A stretch of 64,000 bases of DNA from Owenia fusiformis (lineage: Eukaryota > Annelida > Polychaeta > Sabellida > Oweniidae). Both the position numbers and the translations under genes were made by a program. The notes under the pieces were generated by a model that made no database searches, had not been told where the DNA came from, and was given only the letters and a program-made list of their open reading frames with translations. The DNA is taken from contig CAIIXF020000010.1 of NCBI GenBank assembly GCA_903813345.2, positions 34,709,425 through 34,773,424 on the forward strand, given 5' to 3'. Positions 24,059-37,329 of the stretch are shown in pieces. Each line of letters starts with the position of its first letter. The stretch's first letter is position 1.

Positions 24059-25493
24059 AACTGGAGTGTTAAATGATGCATTTGCAATATTGCAGTTAAG
24101 TTGTTTAACAACTTCAATGTTGAATTCAGTTGATACTATGCAATAATTCAAAAGGTAATGTAGACATACTCTAACTCTATATATCTAAAGTTCAATCAGT
24201 TGTTACAAACATCGAATGTTTATTTTGAAATTAATCAACGAACTTTACTTTTCGATGTCACACCCTTTTATGCCTTGCACGTGTAAAATAATTCAGCATT
24301 GCTTAAAATGCCTGAGCTTTTATTGCTTAGATTGATTATCCTTGTTTTATTAATTGGAGAAGCCGTAATGTTTTACATTTACAATAAATGTATCCTTTAT
24401 ATTTAGAAGTTTGAAGTATGATCAGGTGATTGATTTACCATAGCAATAGTTTTATGTTCGACTCGACTCGACTGACTGTGGCTATACTTATTTTGCCCCG
24501 AGTTAGATATTGCTCATATGTTTATAAAACAACTACCAAGACCTGGTCAAATATATGAAGTTTTGAGAAAAAATGTTTTGATTTTCCCCAAAAATGTGAT
24601 GGTAGCCAGCTGTAATGTCCAGAACGATATAATCATCAGAAAATGTGATGATATGCAGCAGTAACGTCGAAAGAGAAATGAAAGGCGTTTGATTCCATGT
24701 CTCTAATACACGATAAGACTTCGTTCGGTGGGATAATGGGGAAAGAAACCCGTACATGTTCTCAGTATATAGAATACTGAAATACCATTCTTCTTAGTCT
24801 GATTTGAGGTCAAACGGCCAGAGAAAAGAAATTTTGTTTTCATTTTTCATTTCAAAACATTTTAAAATGTGCTTTAATCATGAGTTTTCAAAGAACATAT
24901 GTCATAGAACTAGTCATTCATGAATTTGTAAATGTTCCCCTATAAGTATACCAAATGGAGTACACCTAATAGCCTTCCTTCCTCGCCTATTGCTGATAAA
25001 AGCCTCAATAATTATAAGTGTAACCAGAACTCTAAATAAATCAATATGAGAGATAAGTATAATTCGTTTATGTATACTCATTAAATGCACTTATTGGCAA
25101 ATGTTGATCATATTGCGGCAAACTTTAATGACCACTGATTTTTGTATAAACATGGCATGTCAACTGCTAGGATTGTAATGATTATGAGTAGAATCAATGT
25201 CCATTATCGTCCAATGAGGTAATCATTTTCGGTGAATTAATAAAAATTGATGAATAAAACAAACGGACTTTATTCATAAATACAACAATAATTACTAGTG
25301 ATTCCATTACTTGCATGTCTGACGTCACTTATATTCTAGTATTGGGTACGTACATGTAATTGTTATGAATGTGAAAGCGTGTCCACTGTCCAAGTGGCTT
25401 ATGACTTATTTGATATTTTAAGTGATTGGATCTTGAAGAAACTTGAAGAAAAAACTTGCTGTTCATTACTGGAATTAAGACAAAGAAATTAAA
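24059..25493. other. Divergent spacer between gene B and the lectin gene
   Basis: The first 130 bp is the displaced upstream flank of gene B, similar to the flanks of A, C and D (TTCAATGTTGAATTCAGTTG, AATAATTCAAAAGGTAATGT). The remainder is AT-rich with no recognised gene. The lectin promoter should lie near 25300-25490, but I see no clear core element. Confidence 0.4.
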
Positions 25494-28400
25494 ATGAACT
25501 GGTTAATTCAACATTGGATACACGCCGTTCTCTTAATTCAAATTACAATGTTTTCTAACGCTGATGACAAGACGCGTACCTACATACTAAAAACTGGGAA
25601 AATGATACTAAACGATGGAATAAATGTGCAAGAAAATATTCACATCGGAGCAGCGAATACCCTAATGGAATGCGTGCGCATGTGCTCACAACCTGACTGT
25701 AAAGCAGTCAACTACAACGAGGCTGAGAGGGCGTGTGAAATAAAGGAATTCGATGAATATTACAAAATGTCCAGAACAGTCGATGAAGACGAAAACTGGA
25801 AACATGCTGTCAAGAATGGTAAAAATAAAGGGGGTGGTCAACGATACTTTTTGCAATGCTTTTGTTTCTCCCTTATTTTTTTCTTAAGCCGCATATATAA
25901 GACACTTTTGGCGTAAAAACCAAGTTGATTTGGGGTAGACGGCTAAAGAAATTCATAAAATATTGATTGTTACCTTGTTTCTAATACAATATTGTTGGTA
26001 TTGTTGTAGACCTTATTCAGTTACCTCTTCAGAAAGTTTTTTAAAGTAGGTCAACAAATGTCAAATCGAGGTCAACGTGACCTAGGGTTGTTGTGACATT
26101 TTGTAATAAATTTTCCTTCACAATAATTGTTTTTGTGGTTCGGTGCCTTCAAGCATTATTTATAATTATCTTTCAAATAAAACTAAAATGATAGTAAAAG
26201 CTTTTCTAGAGCTAAAGTTATACACTTTCAAAGATAGCAGGTATCGCGAAATCCCATTGGAATCAATGTAACGTGAAATTCAATTTCAAGTTCAACTTGT
26301 TTTTGTCTTTAGCATTCATATTTCAAGATGTAAAACAAATGCCAATCAGTGATTTAGCATGCAGATGTCAAACTCCCGTGCAGTGACTACGGCGGGCAGG
26401 TATCTCACCGTAAGCATGGTAACGTGATTGTAAAATTTAGACAATTTGATTGGTTGAATTGCGCGTATTAACTAATAAACAACACGTGCGGTAAACTATT
26501 ATCAACACAACTTTTACTCAGAATTCCTTCCGCGGTGATTTCTTCTCATATATCAATAATTTTGAGGTATTTTGACAAAATAATGATTGGGAAACATTCA
26601 TGAATACATACTTTATAAGTTGTGTGAAAATTGACCACATATATAATTGATGAAAAGTGGAACTATTTTCACCAAATTTTGGGGATTTTCTTCATCTGCC
26701 CGCCGCAGTGTCTATACCGAGACACTGCATGGGAGTTCGTGCAGATGTATGAATGCATGACTTGGTATTGTTTGTTCCAATATGATGTCGACCCATGATG
26801 TTGCCTAGTAACCACCTAGCAACGTCACAGACATCGAAATAGTGAAATTGAAAAAACTATATCTGAAATTTGGAAAATGGTATTATCATAATTCATTCCA
26901 ATAGTTTGTTAAGGCATTCAGAAATATGCAAAAAACTTGGCGATGAACTGTTTTTACCTTTATAAATTCATAACACCATCAAAAGTGGCTTAAAGGAGTG
27001 GTATCGGTATGGTGAACCTTTTGAACACACATTCGGTCATCAACAAAATCTGAAAAATTTACGCATCGTCAATTTAATGGTCATCTTTTGAATGGTAACA
27101 TTATAATTTGAAAAATATATATATACACTTTCTCTATATTGTTTTAGAAAACACATCAGACACTTCTCTTGTTCTTGGTACCATGTGTTCGGAATGAAAT
27201 GAAACATTTATCCGAACCTCATTGGAACAAAATGACATAAACACAACGTGTTTAGGTCTCTCAATATTGTAATTGTACAAAGGAAAGTTTGGTTGATTTT
27301 AAAAAAAAGTATCTTGTTAATGAAATAAAAGGTTTATCTTAATTTTTAACTAATTCAGGGGGGGGGTTAGTTTTTGCATACTTTTTGTTAAATTAACCAA
27401 AATTTCCTTTGTACGAGGGGTGATCAATAAGTAATGGACGCTTTTTTACACAGATGCTTTTTATAGACCAATTCCTTCGATTTTCTTACCAGTGATACAT
27501 CATTCAATTATCTATCAACTCTGAAGATTTGAAAACAAAACATGTAATATCTTTTGATATATCTTTATTTCTGTGAAGGATGTATGGGTACCCCGGGACC
27601 GACATTTACGTCAAACATTCTGAAGCTATTTTAGCTTGTTTAACATGCATTGCAGTTGAATGCAGGCTGAACAAAACAAACCATTATGGTCATGAATTAC
27701 CCCATTTTGTTATGCCATAGTTGATTTTGAATATTTTATCATCACTATGTGGTATTCATGCCACATTCATTCCACAGAGCCCTCTACATAGGTTCCATCA
27801 AGTGCTACATGTACACAATTCCTCATCCTCTTAATTCAAGATTGTGAGACAAGGCTGAATCCATTCTCTGACATGGTAGCAAGATGCAGTTGCACGGGTT
27901 GTTTTATTTCATCAATATCAATAAACATGCATCCTTTCTCTATAGAAATAAGTAGTATTGAAATAAATAAGTCACATGTGAGCAGATCTGGACAATACGG
28001 TGCATTGGCCAAGGGCTCAATTTTGAGGTCCAGGGATATTGTTTTCTGAACATTTTGAGATCTGTGGGCAGGTGCAATGTCCATATGGAGTAGGGTGTTC
28101 CCTTCTCTCACCACCCCTTTCTTCCACAATGCTTTCTCAAATTGACCTGCAAACCCCTTCCATACATCACTCTGACATCACAACACTTTCTGTTTATGTG
28201 TTGACCAGTCAGCAAAGTATTTCAAACAACACAACAAATGTTGCATAGGAAAAGTTTAAATCTAACTGAAATTTGCCAAACTGGCTGAAATCTGAATATG
28301 TGACGTAAATGTCGGTCCCGGAGTACCTGTACCTCCTTCAAGGAAATAAAGATATATCAACATGTATTTTATATTTTGTCTTCAAATCCTCAGAAATGAT

Positions 28401-31349
28401 AGATAATTGAATGATGTATCACTGGTAGGAAAATCAAAGGGATTGGTCTATAAAAAGTATCTGTGTAAAAAAGCGTCCATTACTTATTGATCACCCCTCG
28501 TATGTCTATGTCTATTGTATAACTATAATATTGAGAGGTCTAAGAAAATGTTGTATATGGTATTTTGTTCCAACAAGGTTCGGAAATACATTTTATTTCA
28601 TTCTGAAGAATTGGTAGTAAAAGGAACAAAAAACAATTGCACTGAAAACAAAAAATGTTAACAAAAACAGTTATATAAAATATATATAAATAAGTATCGC
28701 ACTAAATTGTTGTCATTTAGTCAACATTACATAAAGGATCGTGTTTTTTTACAGAATGTTTTCAAAATTGGTTGAAGAGAAAAACATTGTTGAATTCATT
28801 TCACCATATCGATACCTATCCTTATATGAAATAAAGCATATTGGAAAGAGAATTCAATATTCTACAATGATATCTATCAAACAGGGCAATAATAATCTTT
28901 TTGTATTTTCTGGAGTATAAGAAACGAGGTAACAATCAATATTTCATGAATTTCAATCTTATTGGCATCAAATTCCAACTATCATAACTTTGCATCTCTA
29001 CCCCCAATCACCTTGGTTTTTACGCCAAAAAAGTGTCTTACATCTGTTGCCCAAGCTTAACAGAGACGCAAAAAAACATTTGCAAAAAGTACTCTTGAAA
29101 AAATCGAGACCCCCTGCAGACATTAGGGTTATGTTATGATTTTTTGAAGGTAAAGACAGGTACTCGCCAAATATTTTCGAAACACGAATTTGAGGGAAAA
29201 ACGATTTTGCAGAAACTACTCGATGAATACATGTACCTTTAAAAGGACCGCAAGTTATATGTAGAATGAATCTGGGGAGCTTTTTATATCTATGGTATAG
29301 TTCCAAGCAGATTTTGAGATAACAGGAAAGTTGATACGCACCTCATTGGCTTGTATATAAGCCAAAACACCCCAATAAGGTGTGTATTAATGATTAACTT
29401 TCCTTGTGCTTGAAATTATACCATTGGAAATTCATCAAAGAGAAAATTCTATTGATTTAAAAAGAGTTACCATTTACACAATTTGAAAAATTATTAGCAT
29501 ACCCCAGATATACTTTTTTATTCTCCCATACCCCCAATTTTTCATTTGATGTTTATGTCATTGCTAGGTGGTTGCTAGGCAAAATTATGGACGAAAATCA
29601 TACATTTATCTATTTGTTTACAAAATCACTGATTGACATTCGTTGTATATATTGAAATATGAATGCTAAGGACAAAAAAATTGTCGATTATTCAATTTCG
29701 TGTTATATTAATTTTGTTTTCATCGGATTTAGAGATGCCTGCTATACTTAAAAGAGCATAAGTTTAGTTATGGAAAATATTACTGAAAGCATTTACCTTG
29801 ATTTTAGTTTCATTTGAAAGATAACATATTGTTTTTAAGTAAACGTATCATTTTTGGAACCAAAGCATTGATTTGGAAAGAAAATTTACATTTCTTCTCA
29901 AAATGTCAAAAAATTACACCCCTAGGTCACGTTGACCTCCATTTTCAAAGAAAAAATCGCAAGGGGGGTCCAAATACTCCCTCTCTCTCTTTCTTTTGAA
30001 CCATGGAAAAGATCAGATGAATGAAACCATGAATCAAAATAAATGTAAATGGTTGATCTTGAGTTTTTGATGATACTCACACGTATTTTTTTAGAATGCC
30101 CGGGAGAATTCATCAATGGTTTTTACCCGGGATCCTGCTACTTTAGGAATGCTACCAGAAAGATGAACTGGACGTCAGCAAGAGAGCACTGTCAAGCCAT
30201 GGGCTCCGAATTAGCTGTACTTGACAGTATGGACGAACTGAATACTTTGCGCAGACAACACCATAATTGTAATATTTTGGTTTAGTAGCCTATTCTCAGG
30301 ATTAATGTACTTTATCTCGAGTTTTACCCTTTGCATTCGTTCGACTTCGTTTCTCATAAGAGAGCCTTTTCTTAGAGTATAACTAGACTCGCGCGCTCAG
30401 GGTACTGAAGAACTTACTTTTCAAATAATTCAAATTTGCAATTTTAATTTTCAAGTACTACATTTGTATTTGCAATATGGATATGAAAATATTTAGAAGA
30501 TAACCTACCTGTATACATACTTAGGTTATTAATGCTCCAGGATAGACGGTTCTCGAAATTAGGTGGGAGCAAATGCATTAGATAACATACTGCTTCCAAG
30601 CAAGACACATTTTTAAATGTTAGTGTTGCAAATTTTGTCACCGAGCAGGATACTGTCCCCATATTTCTCTTCTGTGATGTTATAAAGATATAGATATGAA
30701 TTTTTTAATACACACACTTTTTACAAGTTTTATTGACACGTTTGAAAACATGTCGGATGAAAAATGAAAAAATTGAAGTTTTTAATGACTTCTGATGATA
30801 ATGAAATTGTGAACGAATTGACACATTTTATAAATAAACTTTTCAATCAACATCGGGAGCTATTTGAAATAGCTAAAAAAAACTACATCGTATGATAGTC
30901 ATATTGAATTCAAATGTTTGCAAAACGAATGCATTTGGAAATTTGATTCTAAAATAATAATAAGTCATGAAAAATAGTAAATGAAGGATAAAACATATTT
31001 TCAATTTTAACATGGGGCCTTTAAGTCAATGTGCTCAGCAAGCACAAAGAGCTCCAACTGAACTGATATAATAGTATAATTGAAAGGATTTGTGATTCTT
31101 CCAGACACCGGAAGATATGTATACTGGGTCGGGGCAACAGATGCTGTTGAAGAAGGGTCCTGGAGGTGGATAGGTATCAACATAACTCTAAGCGATGACT
31201 TCCCTGCATGGACGAATGGTAGTAGAGAAGCAAGCGATACCAACAAAACGGATTGTTTGGTTGTAGGGATTGAAGCATATGAAGTTAGAATAAAGGCCGC
31301 AGATTGTGCATATGAAAAAGAATTGCTTTGTGAATTGCCTTTATACTGA
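25494..31349 (+). CDS. Secreted PAN/apple + C-type lectin protein
   Basis: Three exons: 25494-25818, 30095-30268, 31105-31349 (stop TGA), with phase-1 introns, giving 247 residues. Signal peptide about 1-24 (IHAVLLIQITMFSNA). PAN/apple-like domain about 28-105, with CVRMCSQPDCKAVNY and ACEIKEFD. C-type lectin domain 110-247: CPGEFINGFYPGSCYF, AREHCQAMGSELAVL, YWVGATD, EGSWRWIG, C-terminal ELLCELP; the extra N-terminal Cys pair makes it a long-form CTLD. The usual Ca2+/sugar motifs (EPN or QPD, then WND) are not present at the expected place, where NGSREASDTNKTDC and VRIKAADC stand instead, so canonical Ca2+-dependent sugar binding is doubtful. The third acceptor was placed at TTCTTCCAG (31104), because the earlier AG would create an in-frame stop. 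Intron 1 is 4.3 kb and filled with repeats. Confidence 0.85.
27414..28500 (-). mobile_element. Mariner-type transposon relic, 1087 bp, TA duplication
   Basis: The ends CGAGGGGTGATCAATAAGTA and TACTTATTGATCACCCCTCG are inverted; similarity extends about 200 bp per side. TA flanks both ends. The minus strand around 28129-27836 encodes a mariner transposase C-terminal fragment: MDIAPAHRSQNV around the second catalytic Asp and PYCPDLLTCDLF around the third, the pattern of DD34D transposases (HDNAPAH, PYSPDLAPCDF). The N-terminal half is missing, so it is a deleted, non-autonomous copy. Confidence 0.88.
28800..29010 (+). repeat. Dispersed repeat, copy related to 34870-35030
   Basis: The words ATGAAATAAAGCA, GAATTCAATAT, TATCAAACAGGGCA, ATAAGAAAC and ACTATCATAACTTTGCATC, with CCCCCAATCACC, recur in order at 34870-35030 in the same orientation. 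No coding potential. Confidence 0.6.
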
Positions 31350-32536
31350 AACTAATTCAACAATGCAGAAAGACATTCTATGAGATTGACCCATATACTT
31401 AAACTAGGTTTTATCATACTGAGTTTACACACATTGCAGATTGAAAATAAATTCATTTGAAAACGTATTTTTCCATGTGGATCTCCTATATCATGTATAC
31501 AGTGATTTTAGTTTACAATTTATTTTCTTGGTTTCGTCTCACGCTATGTGATCTGTTAGGTGATTTTAGTTTCGTGCGCGGTCAAATGTTTCATTCGTCT
31601 ATTCACCTCAGCCTGACTCGGGTGTGTTAGTAATAATTTTAATATTTTAAATATTTTTTAGCCTTTATATATTTCTGAAACTTATCTCATGCCATCAATG
31701 TGTAAAGACTATTTAATAAGTATTCGCCCAAATTTGATAAAGAGTGTGCGGACGAACTTTTCATTTGAGAGACTTCTGCAAGGGAAGTACTTTTATTACT
31801 GTAAGAATCACCATGGCTAGTAGAAAACGTTGGTTTTTGTGCCGTGTTTCGATTAACATTATTCACGCAAGATCTAGACAATGAGTATGGTACGTAAGTT
31901 GGACCTTCAACATTATCTATCTACTCAATAACCAGATTTAGACAAAGACCCTCTTTGAGTAAATAGGTTCAACATTTTGAAAAAATGTTAACATATGGTC
32001 ATTTTCAATTTTTCGAAATTTTCGATCGATATTTATATTATCCTTGAAAATTTACTTCAAATATAACATGTTGTGTTAATGAGCAATGCTATATGTAAAC
32101 TGAGAAAGTACGCACGGTAAAATATATGGCCGTCTAAAATCACTTGTCATACTATATCTGATCCTTTTAAGAATGCATGTATATGAAGAAGTTTCTTATC
32201 GAACATAATTTGTTATATATTAGTACATCGTCATATCGATAAGGTATGCTGGAACATTACAAACGGCCGTATTTGCACAACAGTTAATCGAACAAATATG
32301 AGTCGTGTCTAGGAGAAAGTGATATCTACTAGAAACTTCAATAAAACTGCAAGATTTTTTTCCAGTGGAAAGTTTACCAATAAATAAAGATGACACATAC
32401 ACGAATGCTCTTGATAAGATTTTTATTTAAATTTAATACATTTAAAGTAAACAATACAATAACTGCCAAAGTTTAAAAACATCGGTGGCAGTTTTTTATT
32501 TGTACCGTATAATAATCATAACGTTACGTTTTTATA
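31350..32536. other. Spacer downstream of the lectin gene
   Basis: No gene was recognised. The AT-rich sequence probably includes the lectin 3' UTR; a possible AATAAA-type signal stands near 31446 (GAAAATAAATTC). Confidence 0.35.
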
Positions 32537-33703
32537 CGAGGGTTGTCCCAGAAGTAATGCACTATATGCTCTAACTTTATCAATAATTGATATTTTCCAT
32601 GAAATTTTCAGTAAATGTTCCTCAGAGACATCTTGATTATTCTACAAATGTTCATGTTGACTGATAAAACTATATTGATGTTACTATTAACAAAGTTGTT
32701 GATTTTCTTTCTCAGAGATATTTATTTATTTTTCTTTTGACGTTTCGTAGGATGTCCATCCTACTTCTTCAGAAATAAAATTAGATTTGATGTTATAATA
32801 AAATCAAGTTGGTGAGTTTGGGTAGTAGGGTGGGGCAGGTTATACAGTCACGTCAAAAAGGAGAATATGAGAATATGAAATAATTAATTAACAAATACCA
32901 TTTTCTGTAGCTGTAATAAGTATGCTCAAAAATACATTTTAAGATACTAGATTACTATGAGCACATCCTAGATTTAATGGATGTATATTGTACAGTGTCC
33001 CATTTCACATTTTCTCAAAATATTGCCCTTTACATGTTATGTACTTTTAATGCCTGTTGGGTTAAACACTCTTAGCAATTTCTTCCACTGTGACTTGTGG
33101 AGCCTTTGCCTCCCATGTTTGGAGTTGTCATCCAGGGTCCAGTCATCATCTTCTGCCACCTCATAATTGTAGTTCTATCTGGTGTATATTCTTTTTATAC
33201 TTTCTTCATGGTAGCATATGTTTGTGTGGCTGTGAGTCCAAGTGAAGTATGAAATTAGGCCGCCAAACGCAATGCCTTATGGTTATCAGGTGAGAATTGC
33301 AGCCATTTTTGCAATTTCTTGACTGTGACTGAATTTGAATTTGTTACTATTGAACTGTGGTATTATAAAATCACAGTGCTAAATGTCATTATTTGTACTT
33401 GCTTAACATCATGCTGAGTAAATTTAATAATTTCCAAACATTTTGATCATTTAAAAGAAAGAAATATTAATAAAATAACACTTTGGATCTTTTCATAATT
33501 AGAAAAATTGATACCTGCCCCGTCCACCCATACCCCCATGTTGCTATAGCAACCATATTAAGATTTAATATTAATGTTTGATGCTGAAACTTCAGGATAT
33601 TAGAGATAAAACTTCAATTGTTATATACACAAAATTCCAGCTGAATTGAAGATTATTAAAGAAAGTTAGAGCATTTAGTGCATTACTTCTGGGACAACCC
33701 TCG
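32537..33703. mobile_element. Tc1/mariner-type element, 1167 bp, TA duplication
   Basis: The ends CGAGGGTTGTCCCAGAAGTA and TACTTCTGGGACAACCCTCG are perfect inverted repeats, and similarity continues (GCTCTAACTTT / AAAGTTAGAGC). TA stands outside both ends (32535-32536, 33704-33705). No transposase could be read. Near its left end it contains a 110-bp repeat with a hammerhead-like core shared with 51563-51673, so it may itself carry an insertion. Confidence 0.82.
32739..32772 (-). ncRNA. Hammerhead-ribozyme-like core, copy 1
   Basis: On the minus strand the order is CTGAAGA, a 7-bp stem GTAGGAT/ATCCTAC closed by GGAC, then GAAA and CGTC. This matches the hammerhead core (CUGANGA, stem II, GAAA). 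Such motifs are known from Penelope-like retroelements and retrozymes. Stem III and the cleavage triplet could not be placed with certainty, so activity is unproven. Confidence 0.5.
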
Positions 33704-33705
33704 TA

Positions 33706-35035
33706 TACAGTAAAACTTGTCTTTGTTTTTGTTTTATTGCTACAAAGTGGAAACTTTGTTTCCTAAGCGAAGGAAATTGATTTGAAAATATCCAAATAAT
33801 TAGGCAATGTTTATCATATTTCGAAACGAAAATCTACACACTACATACTGCCAAATATGTAATTGAAAACAGGAGGATAAAACATTTAAACCAACACAAA
33901 AAATCTTTCCAAGTTCCGCTTTCAGAAGTTCTACCATGTTAAAACGATGATTTGATGTCTTCGTTTTCAGTTCATCCCAGGTGATAAAGAGGCTGCTATG
34001 GTGTTTTGATCATTAAGTGTCTATGGAAAGAATAATCAATTTACTTAAGCATGTACTATATATTACTGTCCTCTGAAATTGGTATGAAACATTCGCGCAG
34101 GTTAAGGGCGCTATTTTACAAAACGACTCATAATGTAATGTGTTAAAAGGCCTGCACTCAAATCCAACAAAATGTTTGATTGGAAAAATGTCATGGAGTA
34201 TTCAGTCGAACTCAAATGAGATACAATACTGTCTGAAAATCCATTAAAGTAATAATAAAATGAACACTCTCTAGTCGTGGAACCTGTACACTTCTGAAAA
34301 CGAACAAGAAAAAACTGATTATGGGGATAGGCCTAAGGGCAAGGATATAAAACAGGATAACATTAAGACTTAGGACAACTGTACTGTACAACTGTACCAA
34401 GCTTCGATACAAGAAGCTCAGAGTTTCTTGTTTCCGATGGGACATCCATGTGTTTTTTTTACCAAAAATGCCTCACTCTTTTCTCCCAAATTGTCTCATT
34501 TAATGCATTTCTTCACAAAGGTCATCCAAAAAGTTCCAGTTTCAATTGCAATATCTATTCAAGCTGTTTTCACCTAATTCCAAAGATTTTGTAATCATAA
34601 AAATAATTAGTACACATTTTGGTTGTAAAAGTGTGGTACTCTTCTCGGCAAGCACTAAATACTAAATGTGCTACCATTATTTGTAGTGATCAGACAAAAA
34701 ACTAAACATGTGTAACTCTGTTGTTCACGGCTGGGAAAAGGTAAACAATTCCTTGTATGTACACGGTACGAGAAGAACAAATTAATTCCCGGGGTGTATC
34801 TTAAAATTTGGTGAACTGTATTTTACCTCTGACAATTCATAATACAGGGTGTTCCAAAAGTGGCTCTATTTTCATGAAATAAAGCAGGTTGAACGGAAAT
34901 TCAATGTGCTAAATGATTATTTATCAAACAGAGCAGTAATGATTGCATTTTCTACACCATAAGAAACAGCATAATATTTTGCATAAACTTCCGACCATCA
35001 TAACTTTACCCCTATACCCCCAATCACCCCCCCCC
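33706..35035. other. Spacer between mariner-type element and gene C
   Basis: No gene was recognised. From 34845 the sequence CAGGGTGTTCCAAAAGT follows TA, an end typical of mariner-type elements, and is followed by the repeat shared with 28800-29010. A C run (about 35028-35036) borders the start of the C/D duplicated block. No matching second end was found. Confidence 0.45.
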
Positions 35036-35250
35036 CATTGACATTACTTAGAGTTAATACAATTCGCATTTGATTTTGCTTCTTAAAGAGAGCTTCATCT
35101 ACATACAGAATATTGAGAAAGATCAAAATCCAGCGACCGAATCAAAACTACATTCACTGATTTGTTTGTTTACTTGGCATTTATTTCTTAGTGAAATTCT
35201 CATCAAAGACCATGGCAGCTAAATTTTGGAACATTTCGATTCTCCCTGCA

Positions 35251-36439
35251 TCAACGATGACGGTCATCGGGGAACCTTATTCTTTCACATTTTCCATAAC
35301 GATAATCAAGAGAATTACAGCGCACGAACTTAGTTTCAGACTGTGAACCTGGACATTTGACCGGGATACGTATTCTATGCGCAGGTTGCAGTGTGCAATA
35401 CCCGTCACATGGTCCAGAAGCTCCCCAAGCTCCCCAGGTGCTCCACACAAGGCAGTTTTCTATAAAAGAAAACAAGAAAACCATGGTAACTAATACTCAT
35501 ATTTTTTACAGTTTATCCTTTGACAAGAGTAGCGGTTCCTGGAGTCAGAACCCCATACTGAAATGTTTATGGTTATGAGTGGATGACACTTTAAAAAGTG
35601 TATATTCCCAACAAACAGTTTACAAAATCATGCCAAAATGCAGCGTTTGTCCATCAGAATAACTTCTTATGAAATTGTCTTTACCTGAACCTTTCAGTAA
35701 AATGTCATTTGGGATGAGTGGGATCCTAGTTTCGAATAAACCATACAGGAGCAATATATTTAATCGTTTGATGACAGAAATGCGGTTGTCTATTATTCGG
35801 TCGTAATGGCAGACTGTCATGTCAATTAAAAGGCCAATTTGAGCAAGTACAAGTATATTATTTTGTGCTTACCTTTACATATTATGTGTGTGTTACACTC
35901 CACGGTCCTTGTTTCTGTAACTGTCCCAGATACACAATGAGTGTATTTTCTGGTTCTTCTATCCAGACGTGTCCCTCCATCACATGAGCTAGAACAACGA
36001 CCAATACTCCATGTCGACCAATCTGTCCATTTGCAGCCTAGATAATTCTTATTTCAGTTATTAAATTGTAATTTATTATGAACTGCTTGCCAGTTTGGTG
36101 GATGAGTGAGTAGCTAGAAGGGTGTCTCGATATCTAAAAAATCTAGAAATTATTATTTTACATTCTTAGTACAATGTGAAACAGTTTCACACAAAGATTT
36201 TCTCCCCAGCCGTCGTTTTTAACTTCAAATAGGAGTAGCGTGTAGATTATATACATATAGTGATAATATTAATGCTTACTCAATTGTTCTACAAGGATTT
36301 CCAGTTTATCAACCCTTTCTATGAGTTGTTTGACTTCATCATCAGTTTGTGCCGCTCCAACTACAGTGAAAGAAAATTCTGAAAAGCTCAAAATAGTAAT
36401 CCCAATCCACACAGCGTGCATGAGTGTTAAATTTGTCAT
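35251..36439 (-). CDS. Gene C: secreted coiled-coil protein with two TSP1 domains
   Basis: Exons 36439-36280, 36037-35873 and 35459-35251 (stop TGA), phase-1 introns, giving 177 residues. Signal peptide and coiled coil are almost identical to gene A (AAQTDDEVKQLIERVDKLEI). TSP1-1 has CKWTDWSTWSIGRCSSSCDG and TSP1-2 has WSTWGAWGASGPCDGYC with KCPGSQSETK. Exon 3 and its 3' flank are near-duplicates of gene D (37330-37517). Gene C thus looks like a mosaic: A-like 5' half, D-like 3' half. It lies directly downstream of D on the same strand with a gap under 1 kb, so a D transcript could in principle splice into it. Confidence 0.86.
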
Positions 36440-36650
36440 AGCTCTGATATTATAAGTTTTACAGTCAGAGTGTTCAATGTTGTTTGCAATTGCAATGAAG
36501 TTGTTTCATAAATTTAATATTGAATATTCAGTTTATAATATGTAATAATTCAAAAAGTAATGTAGACATTTGCATACTCCATTTAACTTAGTCCATCAAT
36601 GTTTTAATATAGCATCATTTTATTTCTGAACTGCTAGTGTTTATTATTCA
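36440..36650 (-). promoter_or_regulatory. Conserved 5' flank of gene C
   Basis: Almost identical to the region upstream of gene A, and similarity to the farther A flank resumes at about 36670-36790. This marks the A and C genes as products of one recent segmental duplication. Confidence 0.4.
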
Positions 36651-37329
36651 GCCAATTCACGTGCCAGTACAGAATTTCTCGAACATAATACATCCTGTAT
36701 TGCACTTCAAATTATTTAATAACTAAAAATCTATGCGTTCAGTGCGTTGTATTGAAAATCTCAGTCCCAGAACGATTGTTTAAATTAAATTATGGTTTCA
36801 AATAGTTTAAAGAAGATTAGATAAGCAAACGGTATGTTGGATGTGCAATTAGCTATTTTGTTTTATCACAAAAATGCTTTCACATATTTGTTTTCCCCAC
36901 TTTCCAGCTTTCATTGTAATGTCTCCTATAAGCGCTTCAATTGTTAGGAATTTGTCAGTCCAAGAACGTTCGATTCATTTCTGGTCTGAGGCACTGTAGT
37001 TATACCTCTTGAATACCCAGAGTGACGGATATATCCGTCACAAATGAAATAAGACTGGTGCCCAGAGGGACGAGAAAATCCGTCACAAAATTGACATTAC
37101 TTAGAGTTACTTAGAGTTAATACAATTCGCATTTGATTTTGCTTCTTAAAGAGAGCTTCATCTACATACAGAATATTGAGAATCAAGATCAAAATCCAGC
37201 GACCGAATCAAAACTACATTCGCTGATTTGTTTGTTTACTTGGCATTTATTTCTTAGTGAAATTCTCATCAAAGGCCATGACAGCTAAATCTTGAAACAT
37301 TTCGATTCTCCCAGCATCAACGATGACGG

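Larger units (their letters stand above)
26050..29950. repeat. Large imperfect palindrome in lectin intron 1
   Basis: Left arm (about 26050-27400) and right arm (about 28500-29950) are diverged reverse complements. Pairs seen include GTCAACGTGACCTAGGG with CCTAGGTCACGTTGAC (29923), AGCATTCATATTTCAA with its partner near 29660, CTAGTAACCACCTAGCAA with TTGCTAGGTGGTTGCTAG (29563), and CTCTCAATATTGTAATTGTA with the block after 28510. The loop holds the mariner relic at 27414-28500. A further piece at 25860-25990 matches 28930-29110 inverted but out of register, so the structure is rearranged. Confidence 0.6.
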
